DNA of 64,000 nucleotides. It comes from Chryseosolibacter sp964551035 (GTDB taxonomy: Bacteria; Bacteroidota; Bacteroidia; Cytophagales; Cyclobacteriaceae). The DNA lies in the NCBI GenBank assembly GCA_964551035.1, contig CAZKBK010000019.1, forward strand, positions 25,115-89,114. The letters are read 5' to 3'. The notes beneath the pieces are model-generated. The model was not told the origin of the DNA and did no database searches. It saw nothing but the letters and a program-made list of their open reading frames with translations. The position numbers and the translations under genes were made by a program. Each line of letters opens with the position of its first letter. The first letter of the stretch is position 1. This document shows positions 36,428 through 44,918 of the stretch, piece by piece.

Positions 36428-38044
36428 CTATCCCGTAAAGGTGGTCATCACATAGATTACGATACCGATCACCACCAGCGAGAAAACTATGTCCCACACG
36501 TTGTAGCTCGTCCTGTTGGAAGCCCGCTGCTCAGACGTGAGCGTACCGAAGGTGAGCCCCTCGATCTGCTTTGGCGACGGCGCGGGCGTAAAGGCGCTCA
36601 CGGCAAGGCACAGCACGGCGGAAAAGAGGAAGAACCACGAGGCAAACGTGAGGAAGTTAACGGTTGCAAAAGTGTGAAAGAGGCTGCCCGGCGTAAGGGA
36701 ATCATCGGCCAGTTCCAGCACAATGCGCAGGAATGCGACACACAGGCCGGCGACCAGCGTCGTCATGGCGCCGGCGGCATTGATCCGCTTATAGAAAATA
36801 CCCAACAGGAATACCGCAGTGATGGGTGGCGCGATGTAGGACTGCACGGATTGCAGGTACTCATACAGCACGCCGGAGATTCCCTGCATCACGGGTATCC
36901 AGAGAATGCCCAGCACGACGACGATGCCTGTGGCAATTCTCCCCACGCGTACCAACTTGTGTTCGGGCGTATCCGGGCGTAATTTCTTATAGATGTCGAC
37001 CGTAAAGAGTGTCGAGCACGAGTTGAACACCGACGCGAGGGAACTCATCAGCGCGGCCAGCAGTCCGGCAACGATGAGGCCGCGAAGGCCGATGGGCATC
37101 TTCTCCATCAGCAGCGTGGCAAAGGCCTGGTCGGCGGTATCCCAGTGCAGTTCACCCTTGTTCTTGAGTGCGAGTGCGATGACACCCGGGATCAGGAAAA
37201 GGAACACGGGAAGGAGTTTGAGGAAACCGGCGAAGATGGTCCCGCGCCGTCCTTCGGTAATGTTGCGCGCGGCCAATACGCGTTGCACGATGTATTGGTC
37301 GGTACACCAGTACCAGATACCGACGATGGAACTGGCGAAGACGAGGCTTGGCCAGGGGAAATCGGGATCGGAGGCGGGCCTCCACATGTTGAGGTAGCCT
37401 TCCGGCAGTGCTTCGCGCATGCCACTCACGCCGCCGACTTCATTGAGGCCGATCCAGGTAAGGGTCGCCGCGCCGAGCACGAGTACGACGGTCTGCAGGG
37501 CTTCAGTGTACACTACGGCGCGCATCCCGCCGAGGATCGTGTAGATACCGGTGAGGATGACCGTAGCCAGGGCACCCGTCCAGAATTCAATGTCGAGGAT
37601 GGAGGCGATCACGATCCCGCCCGCGTAAACGGTCACCGAAACCTTCGTGAGCACATAGGCGATGAGTGAAAAGAGGCTGAGAAACCATCGCGTGTTAGCG
37701 CTGAACCTTCGTTCCAGGAACTCGGGCATGGTAAACACGCCGCTGCGATGGTAAAACGGTAGGAACACCCAGCCGAGGAGGATGACGATCCAGGCGTGGA
37801 GCTCATAGATCAGCATGGGCATTTTTCCACCGGCGCCGGCGCCGGCAAGGCCCACAATGTGTTCGGAGCCGATGTTGGAGGCGAAAATGGAAGCGCCTAC
37901 CACGAACCACCCGATATTGCGGCCGGCGAGGAAGTAGTCTTCTGTGTTCTTGGTTTTGCGGGTCATCACCCACACCGCCACGCCGGCAAGCAGGAGGAAG
38001 TAGCCGATGATGGCGGTCCAGTCAAGTGCATGAAATCGATCCAT
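36428..38044 (-). CDS. SSS-family sodium:sugar symporter
   Basis: A 538-residue transporter with about 14 membrane helices. The SGLT signature FASNIGSEHIVGLAGAGA is present near residues 55-75, followed by the helix pattern of sodium/glucose cotransporters. It probably imports xylose, xylobiose or glucuronate across the inner membrane. It is the first gene of the minus-strand run SSS - GH3 - GH3 - CE15 and starts 160 bp from the LacI operator at 38206, which also faces the lacI-type gene. Confidence 0.93.
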   Translation of the reverse strand: MDRFHALDWTAIIGYFLLLAGVAVWVMTRKTKNTEDYFLAGRNIGWFVVGASIFASNIGSEHIVGLAGAGAGGKMPMLIYELHAWIVILLGWVFLPFYHRSGVFTMPEFLERRFSANTRWFLSLFSLIAYVLTKVSVTVYAGGIVIASILDIEFWTGALATVILTGIYTILGGMRAVVYTEALQTVVLVLGAATLTWIGLNEVGGVSGMREALPEGYLNMWRPASDPDFPWPSLVFASSIVGIWYWCTDQYIVQRVLAARNITEGRRGTIFAGFLKLLPVFLFLIPGVIALALKNKGELHWDTADQAFATLLMEKMPIGLRGLIVAGLLAALMSSLASVFNSCSTLFTVDIYKKLRPDTPEHKLVRVGRIATGIVVVLGILWIPVMQGISGVLYEYLQSVQSYIAPPITAVFLLGIFYKRINAAGAMTTLVAGLCVAFLRIVLELADDSLTPGSLFHTFATVNFLTFASWFFLFSAVLCLAVSAFTPAPSPKQIEGLTFGTLTSEQRASNRTSYNVWDIVFSLVVIGIVIYVMTTFTG

Positions 38045-38205
38045 AGGTCAGGTCAGGATTTGTGTGTTGGTTTTTAATAGGAGGTTAAATTTGTTGTTTA
38101 TATTTATATGTTCCACCCGTCGGACCATCTTTTAATCATCTGACCGACCATAGTCACATCCGCCCCACAGATCAAAAACCCTAAAGTAATGAATCCGACC
38201 AATTC

Positions 38206-38219
38206 TGCAACCGATTGCA
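38206..38219. promoter_or_regulatory. LacI-type operator, copy 3
   Basis: TGCAACCGATTGCA, identical to 9823-9836. It lies in the divergent region between the symporter gene (minus) and the LacI-type gene (plus). Confidence 0.78.
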
Positions 38220-38272
38220 ATTTTATTTACCAATATCGCTCAAAATATGGTATTTTTATATTAAAATTGCTG

Positions 38273-38286
38273 TGCAAGCGATTGAA
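38273..38286. promoter_or_regulatory. LacI-type operator, weaker copy 4
   Basis: TGCAAGCGATTGAA ends at the base before the ATG of the LacI-type gene and starts 67 bp after the start of copy 3, nearly the same spacing as the pair at 9823/9889. Its position over the start codon suggests autorepression. Confidence 0.6.
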
Positions 38287-39312
38287 ATGAGCAGCCCCAA
38301 AGACGTCACTATTTACGACATAGCCAAAGCCCTGGACATCTCGCCGGCGACGGTGAGCCGCGGTCTGAAGGACCACCCCGGCATCAAAAAAGACACGAAA
38401 AAACGCATTCTGGAGGCCGCCCTTCAGATGGGCTATCAGCACAACAACTTCGCCCGCAACCTCCGCATCAAAAGGACCAACACCATCGGCGTGGTGATCC
38501 CCCGGCTCAACAGTTATTTCATGTCGACGGTCATCGCCGGTATGGAGAAAGTCGCCAACGACCGCGGTTACATCCTCATCATCAGCCAGTCGCAGGAATC
38601 GGTAAAGAAAGAGATCGCGAGCGTAAACACGATGTTCAATTCGCGCGTGGATGGTCTCCTGGTTTCCCTTGCCTACGACACGGAGAACCTGGACCACTTC
38701 AACGCCATGGTCAAGAAAGAGATCCCGATCATCTTCTTCGACCGTGTCGCCGAACACACCAAGTGTACCAGCATCGTCATCGACAACAGTAAGGCGGGAT
38801 ACGACGCCACCCATCACCTCGTGGAGCAGGGCTGCCGGCGGATCGTGTACATCGGCGGCAACCTCAGCCGGAATGTGTACGCCGACCGCCTCAAGGGTTA
38901 CAAGCAGGCCCTTGCGGAACACGGCATCGCCTTCGATCCGTCGCTGGTGATCGTCAACAACCTCAGCGAACAATCCGGCAGCGACGCGGCAAAGCAGATC
39001 ATGCAGATGGATCCGCTCCCCGACGGCGTGTTCTCCGCCAACGACACGGCGGCCGTCGCCTGCATCGGCGAACTGAAACAATCCGGAATAAAGGTACCCG
39101 AGCAGATCGCCATCGTCGGATTCAACAACGATCCCATCGCGCGGGTGGTGGAGCCCAACCTCACTACCATTCACTATCCCGGCCACGAGATGGGTGAGAT
39201 CGCCGCCACCACCTTGCTGAATACGCTGATGAAGCTGCCGTCGGCAAAGCTGAACACGCTCGTGCTCCGCCACAACCTGATCGTACGTCAATCGTCAGTG
39301 CGCAATAAATAG
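38287..39312 (+). CDS. LacI-family transcriptional regulator
   Basis: A 341-residue repressor. The N-terminal helix-turn-helix reads VTIYDIAKALDISPATVSRGL with hinge helix NFARNLRIKRTNTIGVV, followed by a periplasmic-binding-protein-like sensor domain (IPRLNSYFMSTVIAGMEKVA to the C-terminus). It probably controls the xylan genes from the four operator-like sites and responds to a xylan-derived sugar. The start at 38287 is chosen because the DNA-binding domain begins just after it; a longer frame from 38215 would run through the operators. Confidence 0.93.
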   Translation: MSSPKDVTIYDIAKALDISPATVSRGLKDHPGIKKDTKKRILEAALQMGYQHNNFARNLRIKRTNTIGVVIPRLNSYFMSTVIAGMEKVANDRGYILIISQSQESVKKEIASVNTMFNSRVDGLLVSLAYDTENLDHFNAMVKKEIPIIFFDRVAEHTKCTSIVIDNSKAGYDATHHLVEQGCRRIVYIGGNLSRNVYADRLKGYKQALAEHGIAFDPSLVIVNNLSEQSGSDAAKQIMQMDPLPDGVFSANDTAAVACIGELKQSGIKVPEQIAIVGFNNDPIARVVEPNLTTIHYPGHEMGEIAATTLLNTLMKLPSAKLNTLVLRHNLIVRQSSVRNK

Positions 39313-39615
39313 ATTACGTTCCAATTCGTTTTACTTTAGATGTACTTCAAAGTGGATGTAGTCAGGTGGTGGGGTTTGTCGCCAGGGCGCGGAGGGGCTG
39401 ACGCGCGGGGGATTGAAGGTAATATCCCTTAAGTCAAGAAATTTGAACTACGGATAGCAAGACTTGTGTGACTTGGATGATTCCTTCTACAATGAACAAT
39501 CGCCAACTTCTTCCCATTCTTCCCATTCGTAATTCGTAATCCGTACCTCGTAATTCGTACCTCGTAATTCGTAATTCGTAATTCGTAATCCGTACCGCTC
39601 ACTTCACGTTCCATC
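39313..39615. other. Leader of the GH67 gene, with heptad array
   Basis: No gene is supported. The first 200 bp are unremarkable; the last 90 bp hold the heptad array described at 39523. No terminator hairpin for the regulator gene is evident, so read-through into GH67 is possible. Confidence 0.5.
39523..39599. repeat. Heptanucleotide array 16 bp before GH67 start
   Basis: Eleven strict 7-bp units: CCATTCG, TAATTCG, TAATCCG, TACCTCG, TAATTCG, TACCTCG, three TAATTCG, TAATCCG, TACCGCT. This is the reverse-strand form of the GAATTAC/GAGGTAC units seen at 13.7, 53.7 and 57.8 kb. The array ends 16 bp before the GH67 ATG, so it lies in the leader or core promoter of that gene. Confidence 0.9.
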
Positions 39616-41766
39616 ATGAAGAAAACCATTTTCCTCCTCACCGTCCTTCTCGCCATCTCCCGGCTGGTCTCCGCCGACGACGGGTATCGCCTCTGGCTTA
39701 AGTATGACCTTGTGCGCGACGAAGCCCTTCGTGCGCAATACCGCACGCTCATCCGGGGATGGGTCGTCAACGGAAATTCCGCCACCGCGGACGTGGTCAG
39801 GAACGAATTCCGCCTCGCCCTCCCCTCTCTTCTCGGCGTGGCTCCGGACGAAACGGGTGCCGGAAACGTCATCGTCGGGACTGTGGCATCGCTGTCGGAG
39901 AAATATCCGGAGGTCCGCAAACGCGCCCGGGACCTCAACGACGAAGGATTTGTCCTCTGCACGATAAAGAAGAACGCATCCACCACCATCGCCATCGCCG
40001 GCAAGACGGAAGTGGGGATGCTTTACGGCGCCTATCATTTCCTGAAACTTCTCCAAACGCAACGCCCCATCGGCGCGCTCGACGTGGTCAGCAATCCGAA
40101 GACGAAAATCCGCATCCTCAACCACTGGGACAACCTGGACCGCACCGTGGAACGCGGCTATGCCGGTTTTTCCATCTGGGACTGGCATAAGCTACCCGAC
40201 TACATCGACCCGCGCTATCACGACTATGCCCGCGCGAATGCATCCGTCGGCATCAACGGTGCCGTGCTCACCAACGTCAACGCCAATGCGCTGATCCTGA
40301 CCCCATATTATCTCGAGAAGGTAAAAGCCCTGGCCGATGTGTTCCGTCCTTACGGTATCCGCGTGTACCTCACGGCACGCTTCAGCGCGCCCATCGAGAT
40401 CGGGGGGCTGCAGACCGCCGACCCGTTGGACGCGAACGTCCGCCGGTGGTGGAAGGAAAAGATCGACGAGATCTACCGGGTGGTGCCCGACTTCGGCGGC
40501 TTCACAGTAAAGGCCAACTCCGAGGGACAACCCGGCCCGCAGAATTACCAGCGCACCCACGCCGACGGCGCCAACATGCTCGCCGACGCGATCAGCCCGC
40601 ACAACGGCATCGTTATGTGGCGCGCCTTCGTCTACGACAACAATGTACCCGTCGACCGTACCAAGCAGGCCTACGACGAGTTCAAACCCCTGGACGGATC
40701 TTTCCGCGACAACGTGATGGTACAGGTGAAGAACGGCCCGCTGGACTTCCAACCGCGCGAACCTTTCCACCCGCTCTTCGGGGCCATGCCGGCGACGCCG
40801 CTGATGATGGAGTTCCAGATCACCCAGGAGTACCTCGGGCAGGCGACACACCTCGTCTACCTGGCGCCGATGTACAAGGAATGTCTCAACGCCGACACAT
40901 ACGCGAAAGGGCGCGGTTCGACCGTGGGTAAGGTCATCGATGGCACACTCGAAGGACATGCCCTCACGGGGATGGCGGGTGTCGCCAACATCGGCAACGA
41001 CCGCAACTGGTGCGGCCATCCCATCGCCCAATCAAACTGGTACGCGTTCGGGCGGCTGGCCTGGGATCACGCCTTAACGGCGGAAGCGATCGCCGATGAA
41101 TGGATCCGCATGACGTACGGGAACGACCCCGCGGTTGTCGCCACCCTGACGAAGATGATGATGGCATCGCGGGAGATCACCGTGCAGTACATGACGCCGC
41201 TGGGCCTCCATCACATCATGGGCTATGGCCACCATTACGGTCCCGGCCCCTGGGTGCGCGACAAACCCCGCCTCGACTGGACGTCGGTGTACTACCACAA
41301 GGCGGATGAGAAGGGGTTGGGATTCAACCGCTCGTCGACGGGCACCAACGCGCTGGAGCAGTATGCACCCGAGGTGCGGAAGCGCTATGAGCCGATCGGC
41401 GCGTGTCCCGAAGCATACCTCATGTGGTTCCATCACGTGCCCTGGGACCACACGATGAAGTCCGGCCGCACGCTGTGGGAAGAACTCTGCCACGCCTACC
41501 ACCAGGGCGCGGACTCTGTGACGTGGATGCAACGCCAGTGGGCGTCGCTGGAAGGAAAGGTCGACCCCGGACAGCACGCACACGTAAAACAGTTTCTCGC
41601 CATCCAGGCGAAAGAGGCGCGCTGGTGGCGCGACGCGTGCCTGGCGTACTTCCGGCAGTTTTCAGGACGGGAAATCCCGGAAGGGCTGGAGCAGCCTGCG
41701 CACGACGTTAAATACTACGAAAGTTTGGAGTTCCCGTACGCGCCGGGGATCAGGCCGAGGTGGTAG
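39616..41766 (+). CDS. aguA: GH67 alpha-glucuronidase
   Basis: A 716-residue enzyme with signal peptide (ending SRLVSA). GH67 features run along the whole protein: ILNHWDNLDRTVERGYAG, then the acid Glu303 in KANSEGQPGP, and the pair Asp377 (GPLDFQPREP) and Glu405 (ITQEYLGQ), whose spacing matches the catalytic residues of characterised GH67 enzymes. It removes (4-O-methyl)glucuronic acid from the non-reducing end of glucurono-xylo-oligosaccharides, giving substrate for UxuA's pathway. The signal peptide places it in the periplasm. It follows the LacI-type gene in the same direction with a 300-bp gap carrying repeats. Confidence 0.95.
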   Translation: MKKTIFLLTVLLAISRLVSADDGYRLWLKYDLVRDEALRAQYRTLIRGWVVNGNSATADVVRNEFRLALPSLLGVAPDETGAGNVIVGTVASLSEKYPEVRKRARDLNDEGFVLCTIKKNASTTIAIAGKTEVGMLYGAYHFLKLLQTQRPIGALDVVSNPKTKIRILNHWDNLDRTVERGYAGFSIWDWHKLPDYIDPRYHDYARANASVGINGAVLTNVNANALILTPYYLEKVKALADVFRPYGIRVYLTARFSAPIEIGGLQTADPLDANVRRWWKEKIDEIYRVVPDFGGFTVKANSEGQPGPQNYQRTHADGANMLADAISPHNGIVMWRAFVYDNNVPVDRTKQAYDEFKPLDGSFRDNVMVQVKNGPLDFQPREPFHPLFGAMPATPLMMEFQITQEYLGQATHLVYLAPMYKECLNADTYAKGRGSTVGKVIDGTLEGHALTGMAGVANIGNDRNWCGHPIAQSNWYAFGRLAWDHALTAEAIADEWIRMTYGNDPAVVATLTKMMMASREITVQYMTPLGLHHIMGYGHHYGPGPWVRDKPRLDWTSVYYHKADEKGLGFNRSSTGTNALEQYAPEVRKRYEPIGACPEAYLMWFHHVPWDHTMKSGRTLWEELCHAYHQGADSVTWMQRQWASLEGKVDPGQHAHVKQFLAIQAKEARWWRDACLAYFRQFSGREIPEGLEQPAHDVKYYESLEFPYAPGIRPRW

Positions 41767-41900
41767 GGTTCAATTTCCGGATTCAGGATTCACTGATATT
41801 CAGGATTCGATTGCCGCAAACGGCCCGAATTGGCTATTCGTTGTAATCGACGCCTCATACGTCTAAGCAAGTCAAAGGTCTGAAAAACTTCCCGCGAATG

Positions 41901-42315
41901 TCAGGTCTCCCATTTATGTTCGCAATAGAAGCACCTGTGCTGTTTCACCGGTGTCGCGGTTAACAGGAAATCCGAACAATAGCCAGGACCAACCGGCTAT
42001 CGACCTTGAATACTTCTCGGTTGCCGTGTTATTTGAACCACAGTTTGGGCAGATCAAATCATTACGACCCTACTCGAGCTGGAAGTCAACAGGCGTTTGT
42101 TCCATGCTTACGTTCAAAATCCGTAGCGCTTCGTCAGCTTGATGTTCGGGGACTCTTAGTTTTATTCCACCCAATGCGTTCTTTAGAATCCACTTTACGG
42201 TCACCGTATTCTCGTCCGCCAAATAACAATTGATTCCTTGCCCTTCCAGGTTTTGTTTGTCAAAATTGGCCGTCAAATAATCGTCATATGTCGCTATGGT
42301 AACGAAGTCGTTCAT
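41901..42315 (-). pseudogene. DUF2007 gene with zinc-ribbon tail, broken
   Basis: The intact first part (42070-42315, 81 codons, MNDFVTIATYDDYLTANFDKQ) is a DUF2007 'putative signal transducing protein' domain. Beyond its TAG stop the same frame continues GRNDLICPNCGSNN and then, after a one-base shift near 41965, PVKQHRCFYCEHKWET and TGA. Together CPNC...CFYC form the zinc ribbon that family members in Bacteroidota carry at the C-terminus. One stop and one frameshift thus separate the two halves. The 81-residue product might still be made; otherwise this is a recent pseudogene or has sequencing errors. Confidence 0.75.
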
Positions 42316-42334
42316 CCATTGTCGAAGTCTAATG

Positions 42335-42724
42335 TCAACCCTCGTATTGATGATATTCGGTTACGGTCAAATAATATCCGTCCGGGTCTCGCAGCGAAAA
42401 TTCCTTCTTTCTTGAATTGGGGTTTAGGTGGACATCTTCTTCCACGGGCCAGTTCATACGTTCAACGTTTGCGCGCACGGCGTTCAAGCTGTCCGTCTTA
42501 TAATATAAGATCAGGCCGTTTCCCGGCGTAATTTTTGGATCTGTCATTGTCGGATGTTGGTGTTCGCCCCATTTATGCAGGCAAATCAGGATTTCACCAT
42601 GCGCATCCTTTAATACCGCAAAGTCATCGCCCCCGTGGGTTCGCTTACACCCGAACACGGATTCATACCAATCTGAACTGTCACGCACATCTTTTACTGC
42701 TATTATGGGATCAATCTTTATCAT
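42335..42724 (-). CDS. VOC-superfamily protein (glyoxalase/bleomycin-resistance fold)
   Basis: A 129-residue protein of the vicinal-oxygen-chelate fold: AVKDVRDSSDWYESVFG at the start, FAVLKDAHGEILICLHKWG in the middle and EFSLRDPDGYYLTVTEY at the end, with a metal-ligand-like Glu near the C-terminus. Members range from metalloenzymes to drug-binding proteins; the substrate cannot be told. Its start codon overlaps the end of the lgt gene by 14 bp, so the two are co-transcribed. Confidence 0.88.
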   Translation of the reverse strand: MIKIDPIIAVKDVRDSSDWYESVFGCKRTHGGDDFAVLKDAHGEILICLHKWGEHQHPTMTDPKITPGNGLILYYKTDSLNAVRANVERMNWPVEEDVHLNPNSRKKEFSLRDPDGYYLTVTEYHQYEG

Positions 42725-43577
42725 TGCGTTTTAGGTAACCGGAAGTCACAACAGCATTGTCACCTGAAATGATCTCTCGCGTTCTACGCGTATTTAGAAA
42801 CAAAATTACCACTCCCGCCAAAATAAATGGGATGCTTAAAAGCTGCCCCATGTTCAAGATCATTCCATCCTCAAATTGTTCCTGATTCATCTTGAAGAAC
42901 TCGTCAACAAATCTGAAGCTAAAAAGCACAATCAACGACCAACCAAAAAGGGATCCTCTCTTGAATCTGTCTTTTTGTTTAAACCAAACCCAAAACAATA
43001 TAATGAAAGACACAAAGTAATGGAAAGCCTCGTACAGTTGCGCAGGGTGCCTGGGGACACTGTCCCTACTTGCAAAAACAAATCCCCAGGGCAGGTCGGT
43101 CGGCACACCAATCATCTCCGAATTCATGAGATTTCCCAATCTTATGATGCAAAACGTCAAGGCGGCCACTATTGAAATTCTGTCAAGCATCCAAAAGTAG
43201 CTTACGTTGGTCTTTCTGGCAACTAAGTAAATCGCGATCAGTATACCAATAACGCCACCGTGACTGGCAAGCCCTCCCTCCCATACCATGAATACCTTAT
43301 GAGGGTTTTGGAGATAATAGGTTGGGTCATAGAATAAAACGTGTCCCAGTCGCGCACCGAGAATCGTTGCGGCCACCATGTAAATAGTCAACGTGTCTAT
43401 CTCTTTGATGGGGCGACCCTCTCTTTTATAAATAAAATACATGATCTGTTGACTAATCAGAAATGCCAGCGCGAAAAACAGTCCGTACCACCTGACGGGA
43501 TGATTGATAATCGGGATGGTAAAAATATTCGGGTCTATGTCCCATATCAGGTAAGTCAATGCGTTTAATAGATTCAT
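42711..43577 (-). CDS. lgt: Prolipoprotein diacylglyceryl transferase
   Basis: A 288-residue membrane protein with seven helices. The Lgt signature is clear: HPVRWYGLFFALAF near the N-terminus, GARLGHVLFYDP, the loop EGGLASHGGVIG and RLGNLMNSEMIG with the conserved Arg and Asn, and RHPAQLYEA. It attaches diacylglycerol to the lipobox Cys of lipoproteins in the inner membrane. Base composition is visibly more AT-rich than the xylan genes, as in the neighbours 42.3-44.7 kb; a second lgt copy gained by transfer is possible. It overlaps the VOC gene downstream. Confidence 0.95.
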   Translation of the reverse strand: MNLLNALTYLIWDIDPNIFTIPIINHPVRWYGLFFALAFLISQQIMYFIYKREGRPIKEIDTLTIYMVAATILGARLGHVLFYDPTYYLQNPHKVFMVWEGGLASHGGVIGILIAIYLVARKTNVSYFWMLDRISIVAALTFCIIRLGNLMNSEMIGVPTDLPWGFVFASRDSVPRHPAQLYEAFHYFVSFIILFWVWFKQKDRFKRGSLFGWSLIVLFSFRFVDEFFKMNQEQFEDGMILNMGQLLSIPFILAGVVILFLNTRRTREIISGDNAVVTSGYLKRNDKD

Positions 43578-43676
43578 TGCTGTCGTTTATGTTAAACTGC
43601 GACTGCCCACTAAATGTCTCTAACCCCGTTGTTGCTTTGACTTCTGAACCTTCACCTCCGACCAGCGTTTTGTATT

Positions 43677-44249
43677 TTAAAGCGCGTTGCTGGCGTTCAT
43701 TGCATTCCCGGATGGCTTTTTAATCAGTTCTTTAAACGCCATGATCATTTTTTGTAACTCAGTTTCGGTTTCCTTATGCGTTATGTTTCCTTCTCTGGAA
43801 ACCTTGCCCTTTATTCCCTGAATTAAAAGCGTTGTATCTTCTGTGAAATGGGTCTGTATCGTCCTCATAATGAGTTTCAATTCCTCGTGTGCTTTTTCCC
43901 CGCTTGCCGAAGCTGTTATAAGTCCAATAGGTTTATCCGAAAATACAGTTGTTGACACACACCATTCAAGGATATTTTTCAGTCCGCTCGGAATGCTAAA
44001 AACGTATTCAGGTGTGCAAACCACTATTCCGTCAGCATTCAAAATCTTGTTTCTGAAGTCAGTAATCTTATCGGGCACATCTCCATCAGTCAATTCAGGC
44101 CTGAAATGTGGAAATTCAGTCAAATCGTCGATCAACTCAAAATCAAATTCGGATTCTTCCGATTCAGCAATGTATTTTAGAATTGCCAGATTTCCGGAAT
44201 TCCGACTCGCACTTCCACAAATACCGATTATTTTCTTTTTACGCCTCAT
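43677..44249 (-). CDS. NADPH-dependent FMN reductase-like protein
   Basis: A 190-residue flavodoxin-fold protein: IIGICGSASRNSGNLAIL (FMN phosphate loop), then VVCTPEYVFSIPSGLKNILEW, the conserved TPEYN-like region of the family, and IGLITASASGEKAHEEL. It should reduce FMN or quinone-like substrates with NAD(P)H in the cytoplasm. It is about 100 bp upstream of lgt in the same direction and shares its AT-rich composition. Confidence 0.9.
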   Translation of the reverse strand: MRRKKKIIGICGSASRNSGNLAILKYIAESEESEFDFELIDDLTEFPHFRPELTDGDVPDKITDFRNKILNADGIVVCTPEYVFSIPSGLKNILEWCVSTTVFSDKPIGLITASASGEKAHEELKLIMRTIQTHFTEDTTLLIQGIKGKVSREGNITHKETETELQKMIMAFKELIKKPSGNAMNASNAL

Positions 44250-44392
44250 CTTTTTGGATCGATCTATTCAGCCACGACTTATCTCACATGTCACCACTGG
44301 TTATGGTGAGTTTATGAGTCGTCAATGCCCAGAAGGAATCTTGAAACTCCACCATTGATTATATGAATTTGTTTGGCGGGGCCTGATTTCAT

Positions 44393-44668
44393 TCACGCTA
44401 ATGTTATGCGTTTGTTTTGAAGTTCAATTTTAAAGTTAACTTTTGCTTTCAAAGCATGAAATACTTTCAAAATTGTATCAACTGTAACGTTGTTCGCATT
44501 TCTTTCCAATTTTGAAATCTGTGCCTTCTGTACACCAATCAAGTCTCCAAGTTGTTCTTGTGTCAAATTACGTTGCTGTCGTGTTACACGGATCACTTCT
44601 CCCAGGAGTTCAAGATTTAATTCAAATTCATATGCATCCCTTTTCGCTGTCCCACGTTTGCCAATCAT
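44393..44668 (-). CDS. HigA-like HTH protein, start codon probably displaced
   Basis: A 91-residue XRE protein with the HTH RNLTQEQLGDLIGVQKAQISKLE and the antitoxin-like end DTILKVFHALKAKVNFKIEL. Upstream in the same frame the codons SGKLKTYKLDNIKDE continue the typical N-terminus of the family (homologues start MKTYxLDE), but the codon at the expected start is TTA and a TGA lies shortly before. So the native start may be lost, and the ATG at 44668 would give a protein missing about 12 residues. No toxin gene is next to it. Confidence 0.75.
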   Translation of the reverse strand: MIGKRGTAKRDAYEFELNLELLGEVIRVTRQQRNLTQEQLGDLIGVQKAQISKLERNANNVTVDTILKVFHALKAKVNFKIELQNKRITLA

Positions 44669-44918
44669 TTCGTCCTTGATGTTGTCAAGTTTGTATGTCT
44701 TTAATTTCCCGCTGATTTGTCAGATCGGTGCGTGTATGACGCGCGTTCCACCGTCCAGCCCGATCGTGTCCCTGAGTGCCTGAATATAACGATTGCCGGT
44801 TCCGGGTTCAAGCAGATGAGTAGCAAAGCCGTAATATAGGCAACATGTGGGCCCTCGCCCTGGCGGGATGCCAATCCTTGAAAATTGGATACGCTCCAAG
44901 CCACCCTCCCGTCCCGGG

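Noticed and set aside
38227..39291. 354-codon minus-strand frame antisense to the LacI gene
   Set aside because: The plus-strand frame has full LacI-family motifs; the antisense frame has no recognisable domain and reflects high GC at third positions.
39429..40004. Minus-strand open frame of 191 codons
   Set aside because: Its C-terminal half is heptad repeat and its N-terminal half is antisense to the well-supported GH67 gene.
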